Part shown: positions 33,474-43,439 of the stretch, in pieces
How the letters are laid out: each line of letters opens with the position of its first letter
How positions within the stretch are numbered: position 1 is the stretch's first letter
NCBI GenBank assembly: GCA_038380435.1
Contig: JAWZYU010000013.1
Location: 68,280,446 to 68,344,445, forward strand
Length of the DNA stretch: 64,000 bases
Reading direction: 5' to 3'
From: Ryuthela nishihirai
Lineage: Eukaryota > Arthropoda > Arachnida > Araneae > Heptathelidae
Translations under genes and position numbers: made by a program
The notes under the pieces: model-generated
The model's database searches: none
The model's input: the letters and a program-made list of their open reading frames with translations, nothing else
Told to the model about the DNA's origin: nothing

Positions 33474-34018
33474 ATAAAATGTTAATTACTTTATTAATAA
33501 TTAATAAATAACTTTCAGATTAGTTATGTGCGACTTGACATAAATAGAAGAACAGGAATTGCCGCTGGGAATTTTAAGAATCCATGAAGAGTATGGAAAA
33601 ATAGGCGTATACACTTAAAGGGTAAAATTAGGCTGTATAATAGTTTGGTTCTTTCTAAGATTAGTTATGGTAGTGAAACATGGACCCTTTGTAAGCAGGA
33701 TAACAAGAAACTCGATGCCTTTGATTCTAGTTGCTTACGCAGGATCTTGGGAATTAGGTGGTTTGACTTTGTAAGTAATGATGAAGTTAAAAGAAGTAGC
33801 CATCAACCTCTTTTGAGCGGCATATTGTGCAGAGAGTTGCGTTGGTTTGGCCATGCTGCCCTTATGCATAGCTGCAGATTGGCAAACAGGATTATGGACA
33901 GTATGCCTAAGGGCTTGAGAAAAAGGGGGAAACCTAGGATGCGATGGGCAGACAGTGTCACACAGGACCTTACTAGAATTGGCCTAGAGTGGCCAAATGC
34001 AGCAGCTGTAGCTCAGAA

Positions 34019-34138
34019 GAGTTTCTTGTTATCCAGCTTACAAAGGGTCCATGTTTCACTAACATAACTAATCTTAGAAAGAACCAAATTGTTATACAGC
34101 CTAATTTTACCCTTTAAGTGTATACGCCTATTTTTCCA
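34019..34138 (-). repeat. Inverted copy of 33593-33712 inside RTE copy C
   Basis: The minus strand of 34019-34138 matches 33593-33712 with few differences, e.g. GGAAAAATAGGCGTATACAC and GAAACATGGACCCTTTGTAA in both. The two are 306 bp apart, so the DNA can fold back. Confidence 0.92.
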
Positions 34139-34200
34139 TCTGGAGAGGAAAATTACACAGTCTGGTTGAACCTCGGTAGCCTATGGCTGCGTGAGGATTT

Positions 34201-34261
34201 TGTATGTATGTATGTATGTATGTATGTATGTATGTATGTATGTATGTATGTATGTATGTAT
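34201..34261 (+). repeat. (TATG)n microsatellite, about 15 units
   Basis: Perfect tetranucleotide repeat at the 3' end of RTE copy C. Confidence 0.97.
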
Positions 34262-35900
34262 CGATGGGAAATCACTCACTGAATTTGTGTTCTCTTTAAA
34301 AGATAGGACGCCGTTTGCCCTAATCAACAAAAATGACTGTGCCCTATCTTGCTTTGAATTGGTTACAAATTCAGCGACTGATTTCACCATCGGCATGCTT
34401 CATTTTTACCTTTTACTGTTTAGGGAGAAGAAAAACATTTTTTTTATAAATTTATTAGCATAATTTATACCGTTCTACTGGGGTTAGTTGTGATGTACAG
34501 GGGCTGGATTCTTCATCTTCCCAGTCTTCTTTCTTGATCACTATTTCCTGTGAGATTTTGTAAAAAAAATCCGCATTTCACTTGATAGAATTTCTTTTCT
34601 TTTTCTTCTAATGTCTCTAGCTCCTTAAGAATGCAGTTCTCAGTGCTCCTACTTTTGCTCTGGCGAATGGTTTCGTGCTTCTTTGGAGGCGGCTTTGATT
34701 CCGTACACTTGAATAACACAATAATAGTTCATCCCTTTTCTTGTGAATATATAAATCCCAAAAAGGTAATTTTTTCTGCTTACCATGTGATGTATAGTTT
34801 ATGTCAGAAAAATATTGTTCTTTTTCTTTTTGCAATTTAATGTTTTGAAAGTTAAAGTCTCAGGTTAATGATATGTCGTCTACTTACAGTTTGTAAAGAA
34901 ATGAGTGCACCAATGAAAATACCTCGCCTACTTCATATGCCGTCGGCTATTGTTGGCTAATAATGTTGAATAGAGAATATCCCATCTTCATTCTATGATT
35001 CTGATCATTTATGTGTTGTAAATAATTATTATACACAATAAGAGGCAAAACATTTGTGATACTTCAAGTCATCAGTTTGCTTCGAAAACAAGTTGAAATC
35101 CAAAGCATACACGCACGTAACTAGGATTTAGTTTCATGTGGGGGATGTCCTTGAAATTTAGCTTCCCGGAGAGGAAAAGGGCTGAGTTACTAAAATATTC
35201 CACCGAACACGAAGGTATAAAATGATATTTTATGTGGAATGAGATATTTTATTGTGTTTTTTTATCTGTTTTTTTGTGTAGGACATAAAATATTAACTAA
35301 AATAAAATTATACAAAGACAACTGTTTTGAATTTCAAAGCAGGTAGACAAGTTTGAGATCTAGTATAAGACGGCAGGAATTCAACCCCCCCCCCCTCCTC
35401 TGGGTACGTTCATGTGTTGGAAACAGCAGAAGGACAACTATGAAATTCTTATAGATTCAACTAAAATGGTTTTGACAAAAGTGGAAACAGATCGGACAAA
35501 AAAGGATAACAAAGGAAACTTTTACGAAGTACCAAATAAATATGAATTCCCAAACGGAAACTATGAAATGAATTAATATATATAAAAATTAAAATATTTA
35601 GAAAATAAAGAGCCCTGAAATGTAAAAACATAAAAGTAAAGCATACGAATGGTGAAATCGCTCATTGGATTCGTATTTATTTCAAAGGAAGATAACGACG
35701 CAGGGGATTTTGTTGCAGCATATCGGTTTCGGCGACCTGTTTCCCTCGAAGTTCACCGAGGAATTTCACATAGCTCTGCATCACTTTGATTTTATTTATT
35801 TTTAGGGTGCATATAGAAAGACAGGAACTTTTAAATTTATATTTTTCACTTTGTTGTTAAATACGTCTATTTTCTGGGAGAAAACTGTTACATTGCTAGC
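34262..35900. other. Unassigned; short charged minus-strand frames only
   Basis: Minus-strand frames at 34181-34396 and 34513-34719 encode short Lys/Glu-rich peptides (e.g. LKELETLEEKEKKFYQVKC) that could be one decayed coding sequence of unknown type. I cannot assign a family. A C-run lies at about 35385-35395. The remainder is AT-rich. Confidence 0.3.
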
Positions 35901-35917
35901 ATATACATTGAAGAACC

Positions 35918-36968
35918 AAAACATTTTGACCACCTTCCCAATATGGTGTTGGTTTTCCACGTGCTGCCAAAATAGCTCTTATTCGGTGAGGCATGGACGC
36001 TTTAAGATTTCTAAAGGTGTCTTGTGGTATCTGGTACGAACACGTTACCAGCAGATCCTTTAAGTCTTGTAAGTTAGGGGGTTGAGACGCCGCAGATCGG
36101 ATTAGCTGTTCCAACACACACCACAGATGCCCAATTGATGTCTGGGGAATTTGGAGGTTAGGGCAATACCTGAAAATCTTCCTATGTTCCGCGAACCATT
36201 CTCGAACAATCCGGGCAGTGTGGCATAGCGCATTATCCGCTGAAAGAAGGCACTACTAGAGGGGTATACCGATGACATGAAAGGATGTACCTGGTCTGCA
36301 ATGATGTTTAGGTAAGTGGTAGACGTCAAAGTTCCCTGCACAAGAATGACTGGACCCAGGTTTCCCAGCAGAACATTGCCCAAAGCATTACACTTCCTCC
36401 ACCGGCTTGTTTTCGTCCCATGGTGCATCCTGGTGTACACGGCCATGTACATGGTGCAACAAAAAACGAGATTCATCGGACCAGACGACAATCTTCCAAT
36501 CATTCAATGTCCAGGTTTGATGCTCGCGTGCCCATTGTAGGCGCTATCGATGATGAACTGTGGTTAGCATGGACACTCAGAGCGTTCTGTGGCCTATCAG
36601 CCCCATTTTCTACAGGGTTTGATGTACTGTGTGTTGTGACACATTACTCCCGTCACCAGCATTCAAATTACGGGCGAGTTGCGCCACAGTATCCCTTATG
36701 TTGGCAAGTACCATATGGTATAGCCTTCGCTCACCTCTAGCATAGATGAGCCATGGTGGCCCACGCCTTACCGGCAGTTTGTGCTTTTTCTCTCCTCGGA
36801 CCACTTTTTGTAGGTACTAACCATGATTGACCGCGAGCACCCCCACAAGCCTTGCAGTTTCGGAAATGTTCTGACCCAGTCGGCCTTTGTCAAACGTTAC
36901 AATTCGGCCTTTGTTTCAATTACAATTCGGCCTTTGTCAAACTCACTTAAGTCCGCTGCCTTTCCCAT
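35918..36968 (-). pseudogene. Tc1-like transposase, frameshifted
   Basis: Minus strand. Start MGKAADLSEFDKGRIV (about 36968-36920), an N-terminal helix-turn-helix region typical of the family. WSDESRFLLHHVHGRVH at about 36487-36437 has the first catalytic Asp. Next come ILVQGTLTSTTYLNII (about 36335-36290), then ADNALCHTARIVREWFAEHR (about 36243-36184) with the second Asp after a frameshift, and HLWCVLEQL (about 36130-36100) at the position of the third acid. It ends IRAILAARGKPTPY. The longest open piece is 133 codons (36102-36503). Stops at about 36900, 36600 and elsewhere and several shifts make it inactive. Confidence 0.85.
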
Positions 36969-37072
36969 CTGAAGAACCAGAATAACACTGATTAACATAG
37001 CTCAATCTGAAAGACCCAGTTATAGCTAAAGCTTACCATGATAGGTTACTTAGTCATTATGGCAGTCATGGT

Positions 37073-39094
37073 TTGCTTAATACTGAAGTTGAGGAAGAAT
37101 GGGGCCATTTTAAACAGGCTTTTTTGGAAACTGACAGTACTCTTTTAGGAAAAAAGGAGCAGAGGAGACAGAATTATTTAAGTGATAAGGCACTTGAGCT
37201 TATTTCAGAAAGAAGGAACTGCAGGAATGTCCTTAATCAATACCCTACTAGTCCTAATAGAAAAGATTACAGAGAGCTTAATAAACGTGTAAAGGATCAG
37301 TTAGCTACTGATAAAAATCTTTGGCTTGATAGCTTGGCTGACAAAGCTGAGGAAGCAGTTAGGCAGCACAACAGCAGAGAGCTGTACCAGATAGTTAATG
37401 TTTTATGTGGTAGAAAACGGACAGGCATACAGGGATTGAAGGATAAACAAGGTAAGGTTATAGAAGGTGAGGATTCTGTCATGGCTAGGTGGTCTGAGCA
37501 TTTCAGTGATGTTCTAAACAATGTGGTTAGTTCTACTCCCATTGTTTGTAATGACGATAGATGCATTGGCAGCTTTAATGTTGGCCCTATAACGCAATCT
37601 GAAGTTAGTTTGACTATCTCTAAACTTAAACTTCATAAATCCCCAGGGGTAGATGAAATTACTACAGAAATGCTCAGAGCTGGGAATGTTTTGGTTACCA
37701 CTTGGATGACTGAAATTTTGAATAACTTTTATGATAAAGGCATGGTTCCTAAAGATTTTACCAGAGCTATTATTATCCCTATTTTCAAAAAAGGTGATCG
37801 CAGTTCTTGTGATAACTATAGGGGTATCAGCCTACTCTCTGTTCCAGGTAAAGTTCTTTCCATGATTGTGCTTAATAGAATTAAGAATCTGGTTGACAGG
37901 CAATTGCGTGATGAGCAATGTGGATTCAGAAGTGGTAGGGGATGTGTAGATCAGATATTTTCACTTAGGCAGATTCTTGAGAAATATTTAGAGTTTCAGA
38001 AGCCTTTGGTTGCTAGCTTTATTGATTTCAAAAAGGCTTTCGACTCTGTTGATCGTCATAATTTGCGGTTGATTGTGAGATCATATGGTATACCAGACAA
38101 GTTAGTTAACATAATGAAAGCTCTCTATAATAACACTGAGTCATGTGTGAGAGTTGGTAAGTCTTCTAGCAATTGGTTTAGCATTACGTCTGGTGTTCGA
38201 CAAGGGTGCATTTTGTCTCCTTTTCTCTTTAGTTTGGTTGTTGATTATGTTATGCGAAATTCACTTCAAGGGAAAAGTTTTTGCCTTAAATGGGCTGGAG
38301 ATACGAAAATTTCTGATTTAGATTATGCTGATGATTTAGCCCTTTTGGCAAATGATGTTGATGAGATGAACTCTTTCATTCGAGCTGTTGATGAGACTGG
38401 TAGTAGAGTAGGTTTGGTTATAAACAGAGAGAAAACTAAAGTGATGAAAATTGGTCAGGCAGGTTGTGATTCAGTTAATCTGAATGGTTGCAGTCTTGAG
38501 CAGGTGTCACAGTTTAATTACCTTGGGAGCTATGTAACTGATACTGGTGATGTGCGGCATGAGATTAACAGACGAATAGGTATTGCTGCCGGGACTTTTA
38601 AGAATCTATGGAGATTGTGGAGAAATAGGCGTATACACCTAAAGACTAAAATTAGACTGTATAATAGTTTGGCTCTTTCTAGGGTTAGTTATGGTAGTGA
38701 AACGTGGACACTTTGTAAACAAGATAACAGGACTCTAGATGCTTTTGATTCTAGATGCTTACGTAGTATCTTGGGCATTAGGGGGTTCAACTTTGTAACT
38801 AATGATGAGGTTAGGCAAAGGAGTTTGCAACCTCCTTTAAGCAGCATATTGTGCAGAGAGAGACTCCGCTGGTTTGGCCATGTTGCCCGTATGGATAATT
38901 ATAGATTAGCGAATAGGGTTATGAACAGTGTGCCTAGAGGCCTCAGAAGGAGGGGGAGACCTAGGATGCGGTGGGCTGACAATGTCAAACAGGACCTTGT
39001 TAGAATTGCTGTGCAGTGGCCAGATGCAGCAGATGTAGCTCAGGACAGGTATGCTTGGAGAATTAAACTGCGTGGTCTGGTTGGACCTCCGTAG
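37073..39094 (+). CDS. RTE-like reverse transcriptase, open but without endonuclease (copy B)
   Basis: 673 codons without a stop. The nominal start (MLNTEVEEEWGHF) is just the first Met in a truncated gene, in line with about residue 325 of copy A. Reverse transcriptase blocks are complete: FKKGDRSSCDNYRGIS, QCGFRSGRG, VASFIDFKKAFDSVD (motif A), GVRQGCILSP (motif B) and LDYADDLALLAN with the catalytic Asp pair at about residues 420-421. After it come GLVINREKTKVMKIG, FNYLGSYVTDTGD, YGSETWTLCKQDN and RWFGHVARMDNY, and it ends LVGPP. Amino acids agree with copy A over most of the length. The intact frame suggests recent insertion. With no promoter or endonuclease it should not move by itself. 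Confidence 0.93.
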   Translation: MLNTEVEEEWGHFKQAFLETDSTLLGKKEQRRQNYLSDKALELISERRNCRNVLNQYPTSPNRKDYRELNKRVKDQLATDKNLWLDSLADKAEEAVRQHNSRELYQIVNVLCGRKRTGIQGLKDKQGKVIEGEDSVMARWSEHFSDVLNNVVSSTPIVCNDDRCIGSFNVGPITQSEVSLTISKLKLHKSPGVDEITTEMLRAGNVLVTTWMTEILNNFYDKGMVPKDFTRAIIIPIFKKGDRSSCDNYRGISLLSVPGKVLSMIVLNRIKNLVDRQLRDEQCGFRSGRGCVDQIFSLRQILEKYLEFQKPLVASFIDFKKAFDSVDRHNLRLIVRSYGIPDKLVNIMKALYNNTESCVRVGKSSSNWFSITSGVRQGCILSPFLFSLVVDYVMRNSLQGKSFCLKWAGDTKISDLDYADDLALLANDVDEMNSFIRAVDETGSRVGLVINREKTKVMKIGQAGCDSVNLNGCSLEQVSQFNYLGSYVTDTGDVRHEINRRIGIAAGTFKNLWRLWRNRRIHLKTKIRLYNSLALSRVSYGSETWTLCKQDNRTLDAFDSRCLRSILGIRGFNFVTNDEVRQRSLQPPLSSILCRERLRWFGHVARMDNYRLANRVMNSVPRGLRRRGRPRMRWADNVKQDLVRIAVQWPDAADVAQDRYAWRIKLRGLVGPP

Positions 39095-39107
39095 CCCATG
39101 GCTGCTT

Positions 39108-39140
39108 GATGATGATGACGACGACGACGACGACGACGAC

Positions 39141-39177
<37 letters not shown>

Positions 39178-39178
39178 T
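39108..39178 (+). repeat. (GAT)n(GAC)n(GAT)n tail of RTE copy B
   Basis: About 23 trinucleotide units, with a block of about nine GAC between GAT blocks. Frames here encode only Ser or Ile/Val runs. Confidence 0.96.
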
Positions 39179-39278
39179 ATACCGTTTCACGACCATCACA
39201 CGCGCCGTCGTTTACCTGTAGTTGTTTCGATTTGCATAAAGACGTGCTGGTCACATTGTTTTGGCTCTTCGGTGTATA

Positions 39279-40132
39279 ATGTATGTGTGAATGTAAATAA
39301 ATACTGTGTTGTCCTCTAATTAGTGAATTGGAATTTGTTTATTTCATCGAAGGTACAGCACGTCTGACGTACCCCTGAGCACAGCCGTAAAACCGCGAAT
39401 ATGTGATTTCACCCACAATCACGGGTGAAGATTGATTAATTGGAATAATTAATTAACAGAGAAGTTTAAAGGAAGTTTGGGAGTGAAACACCGCTCGTCC
39501 ACGACACGACACCAAGTAACGGAAAAACCAGGTGGGCTTCTGAGGAAGTTTCCAAAGGACTCCAATGGATTGGTTCCCAATCGAAAAGTTTTGGCTAATG
39601 AGTGGTCGAAGCATCAACCCTCTGTGTGGAGAAAACTTGGAATTGGAGAGAAAGAATTTGGGGGATTCCATTCGGAGACGCGGAGGAAAAAGGAGCAGGT
39701 TATGCTTGCAGTGGATAATTAACGTTAGATCCTCCAACTGAGTTCGTCGGGTGACGGAGATGGAGTACTCCGTTTCAAGGGACTTGTGCGAGGACTTATG
39801 CTCGTGCCCACGTTGCTTGCCTCAGAAGTGTATGGACTCCCCTTGTGAGATAACATGCTAGATCTTCATTTGAAATGTGAACTTTTGTTTTCCATCTCAG
39901 AAGCAACAAATAATCGCAATTATAATAAGTGCAATGCCAGTGAACCTTCCTTTACAGCCGTGAGCCTTTCTACGTTACCGGCAGCATCGTCTCTAGGCAC
40001 ACTCTCGCCATTTGAATGACCTTCTCTCCCTCACTACTGCGCCACTGAAAGAGCAATCCATCTACGAAACACTGTAAGTCATTTTTATCTTGTACATAGC
40101 ATATCATGCAAGACTGATAATGCAGAATTTTG
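39279..40132. other. Unassigned, higher GC than surroundings
   Basis: Paired 81- and 94-codon frames on opposite strands at 39453-39737 have no recognisable features. No known repeat was identified. It could be the edge of an LTR element or host non-coding sequence. Confidence 0.3.
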
Positions 40133-40234
40133 TTTTCACTAATTAAACACTAATATTTTCATTAATTAAAGATTATTATTTTCATTAATTAAATGGTATT
40201 GTTTTCATTAATTAAATACTATTGTTTTCCTTAA
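40133..40234 (+). repeat. 23-bp tandem repeat, about 4.5 units
   Basis: TTTTCATTAATTAAA-type units start at 40133, 40156, 40179, 40202 and 40225. Confidence 0.9.
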
Positions 40235-42300
40235 TGTTCATGTCCTTGATTAGATGACGACAATGTAAGGGATGGATTTCTTCACCCTTTCCTATCGATG
40301 GAACACGTAATAATGATTCTTGGTACGTGGTTAGTGAGTCAACTTCTTGGTTAATGAGTTCAAAGAGAGGTCACCGGTAGGTAGACGCTAGCTGCCGCCA
40401 AGAAAATCTGAAGAGAAAAGCGCTTCTCTCTTTGCGTTCTTGCTACTCGGCTAGAATTGTTACATCAAGGACTGCTCTAATGTATACCTTATTTTGTGAA
40501 CGAGACTGTGTCCAGCTTGGAGGCGGGTGTAGGCCTGAGTTCCGTTTGCCAGGATAGGTGTTATGCTCTTATTTGCATGAGGCATAGCGATTCCTATTTT
40601 TTTATTTCTCACTTAATTAAGATTTTTACCAACACAGAAGGAACTGACGACGAACACGGTGGACGCTTTAGGAAGGAAAGACGGAATTCACAGCTGCAGA
40701 CGAAAGCCCACACACTTTACACCAAGTGACCATTTTTCACATCCAAGAAATCCCTTTCCGGTAAACAACACGACATTCTGACTCCTCAAAATAGCACCTC
40801 GTGGACAGAACGACAAGCAAAACCCCAATTTTTTTCTTACACTGTAAGGTCAGACACGGAATTGTCTGGTGGTGCGAATGAATGCAGACAACTAAAAGGC
40901 AACTTCACACGGGAAGTCGCATCCACAAAATCGTCCCCATAGCCAACTGCAGACTTAGAACTGAACAATATCGTGCACTGTTTATATTCACCAACGAGAA
41001 ATCCCCTTCTACTAGGTGGAAATGTGAACGTCTAGCGCAGAGACACACTCCCTGGTGGAATTTATATAGACTTAGTTCATCTGCAGATGCTACAGATGGT
41101 CGCTTGTATATAGCACTTATCCGGGGAAACCAAGGGAGGAGGAACGTGGGAGAAATAGCTAGCGAGGAAGAGGAGGGCTTCAGTTAGATCCGAGATTATG
41201 AACAGAGCAGAGTAGCAGTGAGACTCGGGACGAGCAGAAACACGAGGCTGTCTCGAGAAGACTGAAGAAGTGTATCATGCATGGGCAGTGAAATTTGATG
41301 CATCAATTCAAGGGCACCTCTACCATTGAGTGTTCTGGTGAACTGTGCTAAACTGAGTTTGTGATCCCTAACTGTCTGATCGTCTTGAAGAGCGAAATCC
41401 CATTTACGGATGATGCAGCGCTTCCCTTCCGCAACCAATTACCCGACTGCCTAAGGGACAGTCAACTTAGGATTAGCCTCCGTATCAACTCCACATCGAC
41501 GTAGCCGTCTTCCCACTCCTCGCAAAAGGACGCAATAAGGAGATGATCCCCACCTGAAACTAGAGTGACGACCTGGCTGTAATCCGATGCAGCTGTCAGA
41601 CAAACTAAGGAGGACATAGAACGGTACGCTTATCCTTCCTTTAATTTAAAATTTCCATCTTTAAAGTTACGTTTAAGATTTAATCTTAGAGAATTCCATA
41701 GTTTATTTAATTGCATTGTAATCTTAAGTTCCAGTTAAGATATATGATTTGGTTTTGGAAGAGTACTTTTAGATATTTTATTTCTCATTAAACGTTGTTG
41801 TTATTATTGTGTTTTTCATAAACCTGAGTTGTGTTCGTCATTGGACTTTATCATAAAATGTCTTCTCTTAAGGAGACGTCTGGGATTATAGCGGCCTTCA
41901 TTATCTAATTAAATGAAACGATCCGTAATTGGGTAATGCTGGATATGTACAAACATATATTTAAGTTTTTATACTTCTCCAAATATGTAAATAGATGTAA
42001 ATAAATACTTAATTGGAAATAATTGTGTTGAGTTCGTAAATATCCTGACCATAGATAGAACTCGCAAGAAAATAACTCAAATGAAAGAGCACCGACTACA
42101 AATAGCAAAAGATAATAGGTGCTGGTGGAAGGTGCTTCACAGACAGTAGGATCGTCCATTCTGCTATATGGCCATATTGAACTATATCAGTTAGTTGCCT
42201 CTTTTGTATGTTAATAAGGGTCAAGTTTCCCTAACCGTCTGGTGTTTATCTTATGGCTATTTTACTAGTGTAATAAATGTTAAATTTGCTGTGAAATGGA
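40235..42300. other. Unassigned; possible LTR-like or host regulatory sequence
   Basis: A 101-codon frame at 40882-41187 and an 80-codon minus-strand frame at 41196-41438 show no family signature. A TATATAG lies near 41065, and the moderately GC-rich block 40860-41620 is unlike its AT-rich neighbours. I could not find matching long direct repeats or a primer-binding site, so an LTR element is not supported. Confidence 0.25.
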
Positions 42301-42381
42301 TGTGCCTTTCACTTAATATGCATAGTAAGTTTAATGATGTGCCTTTCACTTAATATGCATAGTAAGTTTAATGATGTGCCG
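42301..42381 (+). repeat. 37-bp tandem duplication
   Basis: TGTGCCTTTCACTTAATATG... at 42301 and 42338, identical, followed by the start of a third unit at 42375. Confidence 0.95.
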
Positions 42382-43430
42382 TTTTCATCAGTCACAGGGG
42401 TCATGCCAAAATTCGGATTATTTAGCTTACTTTAAGAAGAATGTCATTATCAGTTTCCATTGAGTTATACTTGTCTTCATTTGAAATTGCACAACGCAAT
42501 ATTTTTATACTATGTAATTTAAAATGAAGAGGGAGAATGATAACAAACCACTTTTCTTTTCCTTTCTCTCACTACAACAGTACTTTGCATCCATTTATAC
42601 TGACATTCAAACAAGTTGTACATTCACCAGTGCAACTAGGTAGAACCCATTCACGTATACCGTTAGGTGTTGATGTTCTTAGTACGTATCGAATTTCCTA
42701 AACCTGAACATCAGTAATAGATTTAGGAAGATACTAAATGAGAGATACACTGACTGTTAATCGTTCCGTCATACAAATGAAAAATAAAAATTATTTTAAA
42801 TAATAAAGAAATCTGTTTTTTTTTTCATAAATGAACGCTAGCTGTTAAAACATTCTATGGATTAATTCGAATAAAGATTATGAATACCGATCATCAATAA
42901 ACTGTAATTAATTAACACTAGCTGCTCTTTCTGCAAATTAATTCGTTTATTTAGGTAATTAATCACTAACTTGATGAGGTAGGAAAACAACTAAATGACA
43001 TTCGCCTTGCTTGATAATCAGTTATCGCTTATGTTTAATTAATTACATTACAGGACAAATTGAAACTTTTTTATAACATTTGTCAAATAGAATATTTTTT
43101 ACTAATTTTGGGGTGCTGAATTCAAATATGGCTGTGAAAAATTTGCAGCACGTAGTTTTTTTTTTAATCACGGATTGATGCATTTCAAATTTCAATGAAT
43201 ACGCATATCTGGGAAATGAAAATAAATGTGACTATTTTATTAAATTGAAACTTAAATCTCAATAGTTAATTGCATGATTACAGGGAAATAAATTAGAAAC
43301 ATCATATTTATAGACCACTGAATATAAAGTAGTAAATGAAATAATATTGAAACGCAAAATAAGAAAACACAAGTAAGGATATTTTATACATACAAGAAGT
43401 TCATTTTTGTCTTTTATGTGCTGAGGTATC
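42382..43430. other. AT-rich region, no gene seen
   Basis: No supported coding frame or named repeat. Confidence 0.4.
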
Positions 43431-43439
43431 TTCCTTCTA

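Larger units (their letters stand above)
33523..34261 (+). mobile_element. RTE-like LINE, copy C, 5'-truncated and rearranged
   Basis: Starts inside the C-terminal region of the RTE protein. The longest frame, 33645-34067 (140 codons), reads SKISYGSETWTLCKQDNKK, RWFGHAALMHS and RMRWADSVTQDL, aligning to the last ~150 residues of copy B but more diverged. After WPNAAAVAQ the alignment is broken by a 120-bp inverted copy of its own upstream sequence (34019-34138), then resumes with the last codons and GGCTGCGTGAGG of the 3' end. The tail is (TATG)n, not GAT. Confidence 0.85.
37007..39178 (+). mobile_element. RTE-like LINE, copy B, 5'-truncated
   Basis: Homology to copy A begins abruptly at CTGAAAGACCCAGTTATAG (37007; compare 24143 in A) and runs to the 3' end CCCATGGCTGCTTGA and a (GAT/GAC)n tail. 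The insertion is inside the Tc1/mariner element just upstream of its transposase start. 5' truncation is the normal result of incomplete reverse transcription. Confidence 0.92.
35904..39276 (-). mobile_element. Tc1/mariner element with both ends, split by RTE copy B
   Basis: Left end 35904-35934 (TACATTGAAGAACCAAAACA...) and right end 39246-39276, read inward TACACCGAAGAGCCAAAACA, are inverted repeats with about 6 differences in 31-33 bp. TA occurs on both sides (35902-35903 and 39277-39278), the target duplication of Tc1/mariner elements. Transposase sequence fills 35918-36968 on the minus strand. RTE copy B occupies 37007-39178 inside. Without it the element would be about 1.2 kb, normal for this superfamily. 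Confidence 0.88.

Noticed and set aside
34181..34396. A repeat-containing peptide with a YIHT repeat
   Set aside because: It reads the (TATG)n microsatellite.
35105..35420. A MITE with CACGTA ends and a C-run
   Set aside because: The ends are only vaguely alike and no target duplication was found.
38906..39254. Poly-Ser and poly-Ile/Val frames
   Set aside because: They read the trinucleotide tail of RTE copy B on the opposite strand.
39290..42170. An LTR retrotransposon or solo LTR
   Set aside because: GC content and a TATATAG hint at it, but no matching long direct repeats, no primer-binding site, no polypurine tract and no gag or pol were seen.
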